Notes: generated by a model not told the origin, from the letters alone. A DNA stretch of 64,000 nucleotides from Calliphora vicina (GCF_958450345.1 NC_088780.1:62519533-62583532), one strand, 5' to 3'; counted from the stretch's first letter, positions 10,666-22,032 are shown. Numbers and translations are program-made.

Positions 10666-11849
10666 CAGTGTTGCCAGGAGCTGGCGAAAAAAGAAGCTAT
10701 AAACCGCTTTAGAAAAAAAGCTAAAATATTATAAATTAAGAATTTTGGTTTATATTTATTTTTAAATAAAAAATTAGAAAATATGTTCATAAAATTCATC
10801 TGCTTTACTTAAAGGAAGTACTAAAAAGTTAAATACTAGATTAACCATGTCAGAAAATGGACATTGTTGGTTCTATATTTGTCCATTTGTAGTTTAATAT
10901 ATTCTGCCCCTGAGCCTTAAGCTTCGTAATTTTATTAGCACTTTAATTTTTCACTATCAATATGACATAATATATTTTTTTTGGTTTTACTACTTTATTA
11001 TCAACGGGAAAAAAATTGATTTTGCGTAGAGTTTTCATATGGTAATCTTTGTCGCAATTGCTCAATTAGTAGTCATAATCTTCACTAATTAAAACGTTCT
11101 TTATTTTATCTCTCATTCATCAAACTAGTATGAAAAATGTGTCAAAAACATTAAACAATTTTCAATTGGCGACGATAATGGATCAAATTCCTTGAATTTT
11201 AAATCAGAAAACAGCAAATGATTTATTTACTTTTTGTACTTTGTGCAATACTGGTTTTAAAAAAAGATGGTACGCCAAATTATTATCAGTGTATTAATTA
11301 CTTAAAAGTTTGGCTTTTTAGAATTGCTGGTTTGACGAAATTAAAACAAAATGGGTTTTAACTCGAAGCATAGATCCACAAGACGTTTAACGGCTATTGA
11401 TCGCCATCGAGTATCACAAGCCTTCAAGAGTTTGTGGGGCTCTTGTCCATTATATAATGATGAATATAATGTGTAATAACAATTTTGTCTTGAAAGAGAA
11501 TTTGCTAGACATTTAAGCTTTCAGATATAAAATACTCTACTTCATTTTGAACCACTTGATATTGGCAATTGTTATTTGTTCTTTTAATACTGCACAATTC
11601 TTGAGTATGTTGAAAAGCTAAATGAAAATCAGTAATGAATTAAAATGAAAATGGTTCACAAATATAAATTTAGCCTTTTTATTTACTCTTTAGTCTCGAA
11701 ATGTTTAGCCTTTTTTAATTTCAAAAAAGGCTATTTTGAAATTAAGAAAAGGCTAGAAAAAAGCCACGAAGCTAAAACCAAAATTTCGAGGCTAAAGAGT
11801 AAATAAAAAGGCTAAATTTAGCCTCAAAAAGGCTAAACTGGCAACACTG
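10666..11849. mobile_element. hAT-like element with CAGTGTTGCCAG ends, TSD CTGCAGGG
   Basis: CAGTGTTGCCAG and CTGGCAACACTG are perfect terminal inverted repeats, flanked by CTGCAGGG at 10658-10665 and 11850-11857. The opposite foldback arm has the uninterrupted site near 5413-5425. Both ends carry repeated GGCTAAA or AAGCTA words. The interior has no transposase ORF. Elements with the same kind of end are at 42047-42893 and 55541-57620. Confidence 0.9.
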
Positions 11850-12048
11850 CTGCAGGGTAAAATATTTTGTAAGGCAAAATATTTGTTTCTACCATGAAGC
11901 TTGTGCATATATGGCATTGGTTTATAGTTTTATATTTTCAGTATTTGTGCACATTAATATGAAAACGATTCATATTTATTGCACAGTCGGTAGTCAAATG
12001 TAAAAAAGTTTAACTAATAGAAAAACAGCACATTAATTATTCTATTTA

Positions 12049-12614
12049 TGTCACACAAATCATAAAAGTTTTGGGACAATTCGGGATAATAAATTAAACT
12101 TGAATGTTCTCACTTGCTTTAAACTTTGCTCCGCTAACGAATTAGCGGGTTAAAATCTAGTATATGTTCACATTTGCAGAGTTAATCATCTCAAACGTGA
12201 TTAAGCTCTAATCACTTCAAAATCTAGATGATTATCCATACATTTAAATGATTTGTTAATCACATCAAATTGACATGAATAAAACTTAATCGCCTCAAAC
12301 CGACTATGATGTAGCATCGGCCACCTTTTAGTGTAGTACCGATAAATAAATTTTGACAGAAGTTTTTTTTTTTTTAAAAAACCTTAAGTAATTCATCAAT
12401 GTTCACAATTTCATAATTAAAAAGTTTAAAATAATCTGCTGATATCTTTAATAAAGTATTTATTTTCATATTTAATGCCTTAAAGAAATATAAATTTGTT
12501 TTGTTGTTTTTTATTTGTCAACTTAATCATCTCAAATGTAATGTGAACGGCTTTGATTAACTTAATCAAAATAGTATTAATAGCAATAAAAGGCTTAGTT
12601 ACGATAAACTCTAT
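12049..12614. other. gene-free stretch with TTAATCATCTCAAA inverted repeats
   Basis: A block of TTAATCATCTCAAA, GATTAAGCT and AATCACATCAAA words lies at 12170-12300. A related block containing GTTCACATT in reverse complement lies at 12520-12575. It could be a decayed element with subterminal repeat arrays, but I could not fix its ends or a duplication. No ORF is present. Confidence 0.4.
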
Positions 12615-12787
12615 GGGCACTGCTACACGTTCAATATATATTGTGATATTTGGATCGCGATCCATTGTAATGGATCACGCAAAATTAGGTTATTCTGCGA
12701 TTTGGATCGCGATCCATCAATACTACATGCAATAAATATCGCGATATTGGATCGCGGTTAATATATATTGCACGTGTAGCAGTTCCC
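12615..12787. mobile_element. 173-bp palindromic MITE with GGATCGCGATCC words
   Basis: The ends GGGCACTGCTACACGT and ACGTGTAGCAGTTCCC are inverted repeats. Subterminal AATATATATTG words are inverted too, and the core repeats the self-complementary GGATCGCGATCC. The flanks allow either a 3-bp (TAT) or a 5-bp (CTATG) target duplication. It is non-coding. Confidence 0.75.
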
Positions 12788-12816
12788 TATGAGAATTAAC
12801 CTTATAAGCATTGTAC

Positions 12817-13614
12817 CAAGGCGAATTCATATAAGGTATACTCGTCCTTACAACAATACAAAAACAACATACATTTTGTTTTTGCTTTTTACCCAATCTG
12901 TCAAAAAACACAAGTAAGGCGAATTCAATATTAAAGTGGAATTTAACAACAAGCTATTGTAATATGTATATTTATTGCTTAATTTCATGTGGAGAATGTT
13001 AAACTGTTCGATGATAAGCTCAAACGCATGGAGAAAGATAAGAAATTAATAAGAAAAAAGTGGACGCATTAAAAACACACAAATACAAACACACACATGT
13101 ATATGGCGCGCACCAAGGTATATTAATTATAAGGTAGTGTCATCGGCGAATTCAGAATACCGAGTGAATTGGTTATATTTTTTTTATATGTAGTTTGACA
13201 TTGTGCCTGCATTTGAAGGTGAATTGGCTGTCAGGGAAAAATGTCAAAAACAGCTCACAAATAAATCAAAGCGAATTTTTGTTAAACTAAAAATGTTTAA
13301 AAATTTGAATCTGTTTGTAATTTAATTTGATATTCTTAAAAATAAAACTAATCTCGTGTAGTATTATTATTGTTTTTAAAACATAAACGAATTTAACAGC
13401 AAAACAAAGTTTGACATTTACAAAATGTAAACAAAGTTTGACATTTATACTGCACAACGGCGAAAAATTAACATAGTAGCAAAAAACGATCAGCTGTTCT
13501 GATAACACTTCCTTATAATTAATATACCTTGGCGCGCACCAACACAAACACAAACTTTGACAGTTTGGATAAAACAGCTGGGCTAATGAGGACACCTTAT
13601 ATGAATTCGCCTTG
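12817..13614. mobile_element. CAAGG element, TSD CATTGTAC, hosting a nested relative
   Basis: The ends CAAGGCGAATTCATATAAGG and CCTTATATGAATTCGCCTTG are perfect inverted repeats. CATTGTAC flanks both sides (12809-12816, 13615-13622). The interior is interrupted by a second CAAGG element at 13114-13531. The minus-strand ORF at 13287-13808 crosses element boundaries and is not a gene. Confidence 0.9.
13114..13531. mobile_element. nested CAAGG MITE, TSD GCGCGCAC
   Basis: CAAGGTATATTAATTATAAG at the left is inverted at the right (CTTATAATTAATATACCTTG). GCGCGCAC lies on both sides (13106-13113, 13532-13539). It inserted into the related element 12817-13614. The length is 418 bp and it is non-coding. 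It contains several TTTGACATT and CAGCTG words. Confidence 0.9.
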
Positions 13615-14029
13615 CATTGTACAAGATATTCAAGTTTAACAAAAAAAACAACAACACTGATTTTAGTTTTCCTTACATTCCATTCTACACTATGTCGACT
13701 TTTATCCAACTCTAAATGAACCTGTAAGGGATAAACAAAAAAGAATAAAAGCATAATAAAAAACACAATAGCGTTATTCACAATTTTGTGGAAATGGTCC
13801 AGCATCATTGCAAATGCAAAATTTTACAGTAATCCAATAACAAAATACACACAAAAACAAAAAACAATTTCGCATTTGCAATCACAAAGTATACAGAGGT
13901 CAAATTTGACAGTTCAAAAACACCAAAATCAGCATTTTGCATATAAGTGCACAAAACTTGTGTTTTGAATATTTATTTACCAAACTCCATATAAATTCGT
14001 TAATTTAAGTGCATTGTTCATACCTGCAC

Positions 14030-14251
14030 CACAAAGTATACAGAGGCGACACGGCAAAAAAATATATTTGTCTCTTTCGCTCGAAACAATTTCAACTGGT
14101 TTGGTTTTGTGCTTATTTATATAGTTGTTTGTTTTAACGCACTGTCTGTATTAAACCGCAAATTTGTTTTCTCTTTCTATCGAAACAATTTCAAAAAAGC
14201 TGATTTTAGTGTTTTTGAAATGTCAAATTTGACACCTCTGTATACTTTGTG
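14030..14251. mobile_element. 222-bp MITE of the 7-bp-TSD family, TSD CCTGCAC
   Basis: Both ends are CACAAAGTATACAGAGG in inverted orientation, flanked by CCTGCAC at 14023-14029 and 14252-14258. The end-specific subterminal words (CGACACGGC and GTCAAATTTGACA) are the reverse of those in the enclosing element, so it is a short deleted copy nested in its own family. Confidence 0.88.
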
Positions 14252-14689
14252 CCTGCACATTTAAGATAAGTGCATAGTACTTTTGGAAGCTATAACTGGT
14301 TTTCATGAAAAAAATTTATTTAGCTGCCTAATACAAAATTAAATCAAAACTAATAAGAAAAATACGATTTTGAATGAAAAAATATGTTGTACACTTCTTA
14401 ATAATTTTAAAAGTAGCTAAAATATCAATTTGACGTTATTTTTAGACGGAAAAATCACAAAGCTTCGTGTAAATTATTTGCCGTTAGCTGCTTTTTTGGG
14501 CAGTAAACTGTAAATGCACTTACCAGCATCAATGAGCAGGTAAGTGCATTGAGGTTAACTGTATTTTTAACTTACCTGCACAAAATATCGTGCAAAGTGA
14601 AGGTTAGTGTGTCCAAAAAAAGTTTTTTTTCCACTACAAGTCGCAATTACAAAGATAAAATTTGCTACAAGCTTTTCTATTGCCACATG

Positions 14690-16475
14690 GAAGAAGCATA
14701 TTGAATTTGGTTGGAATCGGTCCATTATTTCTACTAACCCCCATACGATTGCCCTATCTAAAAATAGATAAGCTCTCATAAATATCTTAGTTATAAAGAT
14801 ATCTAAACCAAATTGAGCACAAATAAGTTTTATATAAGCTAAACTCGCGCCTATCAAATTTTGTGACGATCCACTGTGGGAGATATCAACAATTTAGTGG
14901 CGCAAAATAAAAAAAAAAACTTTGGCATATTTGATTTATTGTTATGTAGTTTCAATCTATAGTTGTTGCTGTACTTAAAAATACTTAATATTTATTAATA
15001 GCTTCAGTGGTTTGGTATTGGCAACTATTTAAATGTAAAAAATTTTTCAGAAATTTTTTTTATGAAGAATTGTTTTCAAAGTTGTTATTAAGCAGGATTG
15101 GCGAATGCTATCTTTAAGTTGTATTTTTACTTTTTTTTATGTAGATGGAATATGAGGCTTGATAAATCAGAAAAATAAAAATATATTTTCCGCTGTTTGT
15201 GATAACCAATAGCCATATTCTAATAGAATTTAATTTTTTTACTTTTTGAATTTTCGGAAGGTTGCCAGTTACTAATGCTGTGAGATGCAGTCCTAATATT
15301 TTTACCAATATCAAGGCTATATTATAGACTACATATGGTGAAAAATTCAGCTGCGAAAAAGTGCGAGGTGAATTTATATAATTTTTTTAAGAAATTATTA
15401 TCGTTGGGACGATGTAAAATCTCGTACTAAATTTGTTCCTTATTTCTCAAGATTGTATATAAGAAGTGCTATTGGTAATTACATTATATAAAAATGAAAT
15501 TTATGTAATTCTAACTACTTACAAGTTGCTAAAAACAAATGCCCATATACCAAATTTGACATAAAATTATGAGTCCTTTTAAATATGGTAGTGCTTTATT
15601 TAGATTAAAAATATAACATTTGCAAAGCGTTTTATGTCAATATTAATATATTTGTTTTAACGCTGTGTTATATCCACATTGTCCAGAACTTCATCTGCAA
15701 GCTATAAAAAAGTGGAACCGTTATCGAAAGATGTTATGCTACTTTTGTTGGATTCATTACTTCCTAGTGATTCATCAGACTCCAGTTTTTTGATGACAGC
15801 GGGTCCAAATATTTCCCGATTTTCTCCATTCCGATTTTGGTTGTTGCACAGTGTAATTGTTATTCGTTTTTAAAAATAAACTTATTAATAAAACTAAAAA
15901 AAGTTTAATTTTATATGAATATTTCGACCTATGCCGGCAATAGGGTAAATGTCCAAAATCTATAGATTTAAATAGTTACTTGCTATAAATAAAATTACTT
16001 ATAAAATTTAATTTTTTTGAAAAATATATTAAAATAATTTCATAAAATTGAAAATATTATAGAATTTCTTCCGAGGTAGTGTAGTTTAGCAGCCTCTCAC
16101 GCTCATTCTACTGAAGTAGCAGCACCCATTTTGCATTACTTTATTAGCTTACCCCCTTGCCTGCAATACTTCCATATAAATGAAATTAATTTGGCCAAGC
16201 GTTTAGAAGATACTAATTTAGTTCCACTAAATTAGGGTTTTCTCCCACTGTGCGATCGGTCCATAATTAGTCATATCTCTCTTAAAAATATTCGTATTCA
16301 AATAAAATTCAATCCAAATATGTTATATGTATACAAAAGTCATGTCACCAAATTGTATAACGATTGGTCCATAATTAGACATAGCTCCCATACAAAGCCC
16401 ACTTCCGAAAATCATTTTAACGAGCACAAATATCTTAAAAATGTTGGTACATTTTAATAGAAAACTGTTAAAAGA
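14690..16475 (+). repeat. fragment of hairpin repeat family 2, split by a Transib-like insertion
   Basis: The parts 14690-14871 and 16253-16475 align in order with the family-2 copy at 43206-43876 (ATCGGTCCATTATTTC, GATCGGTCCATAATTAGTCA, CCCACTTCCGAAAATCA). Between them lies the element 14872-16252. Neither terminal hairpin is present. Confidence 0.75.
14872..16252. mobile_element. Transib-like element, TSD CGATC
   Basis: The ends CACTGTGGGAGATATC and GTTTTCTCCCACTGTG are inverted; a further inward match AATTTAGTGG / CCACTAAATT supports a ~29-bp repeat. The 5-bp CGATC occurs at 14867-14871 and 16253-16257. Five-bp duplications together with CACWRTG-type termini are the hallmark of Transib. 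The 1,381-bp interior has no transposase-like ORF, so it is non-autonomous. Confidence 0.82.
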
Positions 16476-17237
16476 AAATTGTTATCCCTAAATTATTAAG
16501 AATTAATAGATCTTTCAAACTGCAATGTTAGTTTTTTTAATTTTCATAAAAATGTTTAAAGTTATAAAGCCTTATTTACAAAATTTATGGAAAAATTTCG
16601 AAAAATTGTATTAATGAGCCAATTAATTGCAAAAACTAAAAATGTTTGCACACAAAAATAAAGCATGGACATTTTTCTTTTAAACTGTGCCCTCAAAAGT
16701 AATGAAAATAGTGGGTCTTGACAGAGTTATGAAGAAAACTCAAAAAGAGGCCGACAAACCCGATTTTGTCCAAAAAATCTCAAAAATATTCTACGCTATA
16801 AGCTTTCAAATTATGCTTGAGCCCCAACAAAATTTTTTTTGGGACACCCTAGTGCAGGTAAGTCAAAATTACTGTACAACAAAAAACAGACAAGTGGCAA
16901 CGCTGAACAGCTGACAAACAAAATTAAAAAAAAAACCCCGAAAAAAGTAAACAATAAAAGTAACCGGGACATCTAAAGAAAGTTGTTTGTTGTGGAAAAA
17001 TGGAAGAGATAATATTAATATCATAATTACGATATTTTGGTACTAATTTTATTGATAACTGTTCAATAATTGCAAAATCTAACAATATCTAACAATATCT
17101 TGTAACTTAAACATTTTTTACTTTGTGACGAACTTTCTTACTCGGCGAAGAACAGCTGATGCTGTTGTTAAACGAGTTAAAAACAACTTCAGCTAGTTTT
17201 ATATTTATAGTCGACTTCAGCGTCAGAAGCATAGGGT
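16476..17237. other. interior of the 7-bp-TSD element, no gene
   Basis: AT-rich sequence with a short ORF at 16687-16914 that resembles no protein I know. It contains AACAGCTGACAAAC-type words as in other MITEs here. Nothing further can be supported. Confidence 0.35.
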
Positions 17238-17400
17238 AACATAGAGACGAGACGGAATTGTCAAAAACCTAAGTCTGTTGTCAAAAACCTATCTCTTGCA
17301 ACAACAAAATACATGCTAGTCAATGCATTTTGTTGTTGTATCACAAATATTATTTGTTGTATTTTTGTTTGACAAATCGGAGTGTCTGGTCTCTATGTTT
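17238..17400. mobile_element. 163-bp hairpin MITE with ACATAGAGACGAGAC ends
   Basis: AACATAGAGACGAGAC at the left is inverted at the right as GTCTGGTCTCTATGTT. The core CAACAACAAAATACATG ... CATTTTGTTGTTG is a second inverted pair. The target duplication is unresolved. It lies inside the 13883-17677 element. Confidence 0.6.
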
Positions 17401-17677
17401 AATTCTCTATGGTCAGAAGTATACTTTAACTTGTCTATGATAGACCTAAAGTCCACTCTTAAGTAAAGTCGAGTTTAATTCTCTTAAAATGTACTTAATT
17501 TTTGACTATGATTATGGGCCATTATGTTTTTGTTATCGTGTTTCGCGCTAAAACATAAAACCAAAAGAAAACCATAAAAACGCGCTAAAAAATAACCACA
17601 AAACAAACCAGTTCAAATTGTTTCGAGCGAAAGATACAAATATATTTTTTTGCCGTGTCGCCTCTGTATACTTTGTG

Positions 17678-18098
17678 TTTGCAACAGGCCCAACTATAAT
17701 ATTCATAAGCTAGCTTAAGGTAATGTCAAAACCAAACGAAAAGTCTGTCAAATGCTTAAGGAAAATGGTGTATTCAAAACTATTTAGACCCATTTGAACA
17801 TTTATGTGCAACTTGCAATTAAAAAACAAAAATATACAACAAAGCATTTTAAAAAGATCTGGAGGAAAGGTATTATAATATCCAGAACAGATGCTTTCTG
17901 TCACAGATTGACTAAATGGTGTCAACATCGACAGGTCCCCTTAATATAAAGTGTTAGAACTAGAATCTGCCTCTATCACTTTGGAACTAGTTGCATGATA
18001 CGTTTTGTGTTCCCTTCCGCCTAGCCAAGCTAAACACGAAAATGTCCTTACTTTCCTCGCCTATGAAAATATTAACATTAAAAAATTATGAAATTAAG
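17678..18098. other. gene-free intronic stretch
   Basis: After the 7-bp duplication there is plain AT-rich intron sequence. The minus-strand ORF at 17710-17928 has no recognisable similarity. I see nothing else. Confidence 0.35.
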
Positions 18099-18276
18099 CT
18101 CCTGTCTATACCTGATAAATTTTTATCATGATATACTTCAAAATGGTTGTCAAGATAAAAAATTATCTGGTTCTTCGTTATGACAAAATTGTTAGTGCTT
18201 TTGCTCAGACAACTTTGTCTTGACAACAAACGTCATTAATTGCTATGATAAATATTTGTCAAGTATAGACAGGGGG
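18099..18276. mobile_element. 178-bp MITE with CCTGTCTATAC ends
   Basis: CTCCTGTCTATACCTGATAA at the left matches the inverted right end TTGTCAAGTATAGACAGGGG imperfectly. The inward pair TTTTTATCATGATA / GCTATGATAAATA is also inverted, as are TGTCAAGATAAA and TTTGTCTTGACA. The target duplication is not resolved. Confidence 0.6.
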
Positions 18277-18828
18277 TTATCATTAGATATCTCAACAAAT
18301 TATACTTTTAATTTATTAATTTGTTTACACCAAATAGCCAACAGAATTATGATTACTATGTGACACAGCTGTAAATGGATCAATCTTTTTTGATTTTAAT
18401 TCGTTACGAATTAGCTAAATTTTGAATTAATTCTTTTCACAACAAAAAAGAATTGAATGAAATTTGAATCAATTCAAACGAATTTCAATTCATTTCCAAT
18501 TCAAATGAATTTATAAAAATGAGTTGCAATTCGTTTCCAATTCTAATGAATTTGTAGAATTCATTTCTAATTCAAATGAATTTGTCAAAGTGAATTACAA
18601 TTCATTTCCAATTCGTTTGAATTGAATTGATTTTTAATTAATTCAAATGAATTAGAACAATGAATTGCAATTCAAACGAATGAAATTAAAAATGAGTTGC
18701 AATTAGAGTTTTTCACGGGAATTCCCGAAACGATAAATCCCGGGAATTCCGCAATATGTTCAATCCCGAAATCCCGGGAAATTGTGCGATATTTCCCGGG
18801 AATTATTTTCCTTTTAAGCTTTTTTTAT

Positions 18829-19690
18829 ACCCTTTACCTTCGTGAGAAGGGTATACATATATAAGTTTGTCATTCCGTTTGTAATTTGCACAATATAATT
18901 TTCCGACCCTATAAAGTATATATATTCTGGATCCTTATAGATAGCGGAGTCGATTAAGCCATGTCCGTCTGTCTGTCTGTTGAAATCAATTTTCTGAAGG
19001 CCCCAGATATCTCCAGGATCCAAATCTTCAACAATTCTGTCAGACATACTTTCGAGAATTTTGCTATTTAAAATCAGCAAAATCGGTCCATAAATAACGG
19101 AGATATGAGCAAAAATCCGAGACAACCTCTGAAAATTTCATCAAAAAACACAATGTATTGCATGCTTTGACAAAAAAGCAACAAAACGTATGTTTGGATG
19201 TGCATGCTTTTTTTTTTTTTTTTTTGTGTTTTGTTTCTTTTGACGTTGTTGTTGTTTTTTATACAACTAAACGTATGTTTTGTTGTGTGTTGGTTTTTTT
19301 GCTTTGCGTATGTGGTTTTGTTTTGACAAAAAAGCAACAAAACGTATGTTTGGATGTGCATGCTTTGCGTATTTTGTTTTTCTTTTGTGTTTTGTTTCTT
19401 TTGGCGTTGTTGTTGTTTTTTATACAATTAAACGTATGTTTGGATGTGTGTTGGTTTCATTGCCTTGCGTATTTTGTTTTTGTTTTTTCTCTTGGTGTTT
19501 TGTTTCGTTTGGCGTTGTTGTTGTTTTTTGTGTTCTTGATAAATTTAGGATGCTGTACGCTGAAAGTGGGCAATGTACATACATATGTATGTATATACTA
19601 ATTATTATAAAAAATAATAATGCATCCACAACAAAGGTGATGGTGATATAAGATTCGGCATAGCCGAATATAGCACTCTTACTTGTTTAA
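18829..19690 (+). repeat. full-length copy of hairpin-ended repeat family 1
   Basis: It begins with the hairpin TATACCCTTTACCTTCGTGA(GAAGGGTATA) and ends with a second hairpin, TTCGGCATAGCCGAA, followed by TATAGCACTCTTACTTG. The body contains the CCATGTCCGTCTGTCTGTC stretch and a tandem repeat. This organisation matches family 2, which has different sequence between its hairpins. It is non-coding, and I cannot assign a superfamily. Confidence 0.75.
19165..19550. repeat. tandem repeat, about 2.5 units of ~155 bp
   Basis: Each unit contains GACAAAAAAGCAACAAAACG, TATGTTTGGATGTGCATGC, a T-rich stretch, GTTTTGTTTCTTTTG and CGTTGTTGTTGTTTTTTATA. Units begin near 19167 and 19323 and a partial one near 19435. 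The long ORFs read through it on both strands are a by-product of the repeat. Confidence 0.75.
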
Positions 19691-20591
19691 CTTGATTTTC
19701 TCTAAAAGAAGCTTAAATCTTCAAAACAAATGCAGAAGATTCATACAAGAAAAAAGATTAAACCCAAATAGACCAGTAACAAATTCATTATTCAAAATAT
19801 TCCAAAAACTCTTGAATGTTCACAGCTGTAACAGAAATCCGATCAAAAGTGGAATTATTTTAGTATTTAGCTTTTTCACAAAAACTAAAATTTTAGGAAT
19901 AAAACCACCTTCCGTGGAATTCAATTTTGTTTAATATTACTGGATTTTCCTCAAAATATTTATTTTTTGCGATTTAACAGAAATAATTGGAATCTAACGA
20001 AGGTAAAACAAAATTTAATGGAAATTGAAGCCATGCCGATACAAATGACAAATGGTGCCAAGTTTGTGTATAACGAAAATTAGAAATCGTTTCAGTTTAT
20101 CTTTTTATATTAAATTTTTATTTGTATCCAATTACATTTTTTAGATTTTTAACGAAGTCTACATTCTTAAAATTAAATAATTTGTTCTAGGCGGGAATTT
20201 TGAAATTTTTGAAGTTTGAAAATGAATCCCGATTTCCCGGGAAATGTAAAAGTGCGGGAAATGAAAAACTCTAGTTGCAATCAATCAAATTCAAAGCAGA
20301 TCTCTAGGGGGAATTAAAAATTCTATATTTCTCCTACCAAAATGAAAACGTGGTGTTCAGAGTTTGTTTCTTCAAGAAGAACTGATTTTTATTTTGAAAT
20401 ACGCTGAACGACTAAACTTTCATTTGAATTAGAAACGAATTCTACAAATTCATTTGAATTAGAAACGAATTGCAATTCAGTTTTACCAAATTCATTTGAA
20501 TTGACTCAAATTTCATTCAATTCGTTTTTTGTGTGAATGATTCGCGAATTAATTCAAAAATTAATGATTGATTTGAAGCTCTGCTGTGTGA

Positions 20592-21395
20592 ATATTACAA
20601 AATCGAATTTCCATGGGTTCAAAAGTTATGGCTATTTTAGTACATTTATAGTCTAGTTAAATAAGGGTTTTAATGCGGAATGAAGTAAAAATTGGAATAA
20701 TATACCTTCCTCATACTGTTCTAAATGTGATGATAAAATAAGTTAAGCGAAATATTGGATCTCAAAGGTCACATATAAATGGATATATTATTTTGCATAC
20801 TACGCGATTAGAACTACATTTTGGTTAAAGATCACACAATTAACCGTGTTCGATTTATAACCAATATTTATTCCTTTGCAATGGATTTTTCTAACCTCAA
20901 AATATTGAATATTAATAAAGCATGTTTGAACATTTATTCACTATTTCAGGGTTAACGTTGTCCGATTTTGGTAAAACATTCGGGGTATATTTAAAATTAT
21001 CTGCGATATCGGTTAATAGCAATTATAATATTCATATTAGTTAGTATTAAAAAAAATATTTAGAAATATATTACATTAATTGTTTAAATCTATTCATTAA
21101 TTAAGAATTTTGAGTAACAAATCACGGAAATTATTTGTTTATAAATACACTGTTTGCCAAAGAATGTTGGATCATGTAACTTTAATTTGATTGGCTCTAC
21201 AACATGTTGTTGGTTTCGGCAAACATAAGAAATGTTTTCCCAACTCTTCGATCTTGTGTACTCCTTTCGGAGTATAATGCCGAATATATTCATGTCGTCT
21301 TCCACTTGGTCTTCGGTCATCCCTGCCTACGCCTTCTGTGTTAGTTTGTTGTCTTAAACATTTATAGTTGATACGTTCTGGTACATTCCACTGCT
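20592..21395. other. gene-free intronic stretch
   Basis: AT-rich intron DNA. The minus-strand ORF at 21090-21320 has no recognisable domain. I find no inverted-repeat ends or splice-flanked exon here. Confidence 0.35.
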
Positions 21396-21403
21396 ATGTG
21401 CAA

Positions 21404-22032
21404 TAGGCTGTCCCGTCTTTGGATGAGAAACATGTTTTTTCGAGCTACACTTTCACAAGAGGTATCAAAATTTGCGTAATTTTACACAGATTACGGTAAA
21501 AGTAAAAAAACATCGAATTACATGCCATCTTGAGGGCTCTACTTTTGAAAACGTTTTTACAAACCTGAACCGTAGGCTTAAAAAAAACGAGATACAATTT
21601 TTTTTATTTATATATTTTATACTTGCAATTAATGTACAATAAAATAAAACTTATAATAAATGACTAACCGTAATAATTGGTATATAATTTGAAAGTGAAT
21701 GTTTTGGGACAGGAACAATTTTTTTCCGGATTTTTTTTTTTATAAAAAAATCGTTATACACCGGTACGTTATAAACGAACTCCACTGTATCTAGCAAATT
21801 TATAGAGTCGTTTTTATATATAGTCGTGGCATATTTATAATATGTGTCGAATTTAAGGATAGCGAAATATAATCATGAAAATAACTACTTTTCAAAACTT
21901 TGAAGATCGGTAGAGCCCTAAAGATATAGTTTCATTTTATTTTTAAAATCATGTTGGTAATCTACGATCAATTACGCAAATTTTAGGAGGTCTTGCGTTA
22001 GCGAAATCAAAAAAAAATCTCGGGACAACCTA
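21404..22032. mobile_element. hAT-like MITE with TAGGCTGTCCCG ends, TSD ATGTGCAA
   Basis: TAGGCTGTCCCG and CGGGACAACCTA are inverted ends with one mismatch, flanked by ATGTGCAA at 21396-21403 and 22033-22040. Inner arms are also inverted (TTTGCGTAATT / AATTACGCAAA; GAGGGCTCTAC / GTAGAGCCCT). The length is 629 bp and it is non-coding. Confidence 0.85.

Larger units (their letters stand above)
5108..12048. mobile_element. large foldback element, arms broken up by insertions
   Basis: The left arm (about 5108-5515, 9059-9256, 9496-9640) is the reverse complement of the right arm (about 9720-10029, 10523-10665, 11850-12048), centred near 9640-9720. Shared words include ATGTGCTGTTTTTCTAT, GCCATATATGCACAAGCTTC, GAAATTGCTTGTGTATAATA and CGCATATAGTCACTGAGTAG with their complements. 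Four other elements have inserted, at 5516, 9257, 10030 and 10666. The opposite arm keeps an intact equivalent for several of these sites. The outer ends are approximate; I see no target duplication and no transposase. Confidence 0.75.
13883..17677. mobile_element. element with CACAAAGTATACAGAGG ends and 7-bp TSD TTTGCAA
   Basis: The terminal inverted repeats are CACAAAGTATACAGAGG and CCTCTGTATACTTTGTG. TTTGCAA occurs at 13875-13881 and 17678-17684, with one unmatched T on the left. The two ends differ inward: one side continues TCAAATTTGACA, the other CGACACGGCAAAAAA. The 222-bp element at 14030-14251 has the same two ends in opposite orientation. The inside also holds a hairpin-family fragment, a Transib-like insertion and a MITE. 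No transposase is visible. Confidence 0.82.
18704..20273. mobile_element. hAT-like element with TAGAGTTTTTCA ends, TSD GTTGCAAT
   Basis: TAGAGTTTTTCACGGG and GAAATGAAAAACTCTA are inverted ends. GTTGCAAT lies on both sides (18696-18703, 20274-20281). Subterminal sequence repeats CCCGGGAATT-type words on both sides, a likely binding array. A hairpin-family-1 repeat occupies 18829-19690. No transposase is present; the ORFs in 19158-19651 are readings of a tandem repeat. Confidence 0.88.
18364..20583. mobile_element. foldback element rich in AATTCATTTGAA, likely hAT-like
   Basis: Both arms (18400-18703 and 20282-20583) are arrays of AATTCATTTGAATT-type words in inverted orientation. The outer ends are loosely inverted (CACAGCTGTAAATGG; GATTTGAAGCTCTG). 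CTATGTGA (18356-18363) and CTGTGTGA (20584-20591) are a probable 8-bp duplication with one mismatch. The loop is occupied by the element 18704-20273. No coding sequence is present. Confidence 0.6.

Noticed and set aside
13287..13808. 173-codon minus-strand ORF
   Set aside because: It spans three mobile-element boundaries and has no recognisable domain, so it is chance.
19158..19651. Long overlapping ORFs on both strands near 19.2-19.6 kb
   Set aside because: They are translations of a T/G-rich tandem repeat inside a transposon, with low-complexity Phe/Val/Leu residues and no domain.
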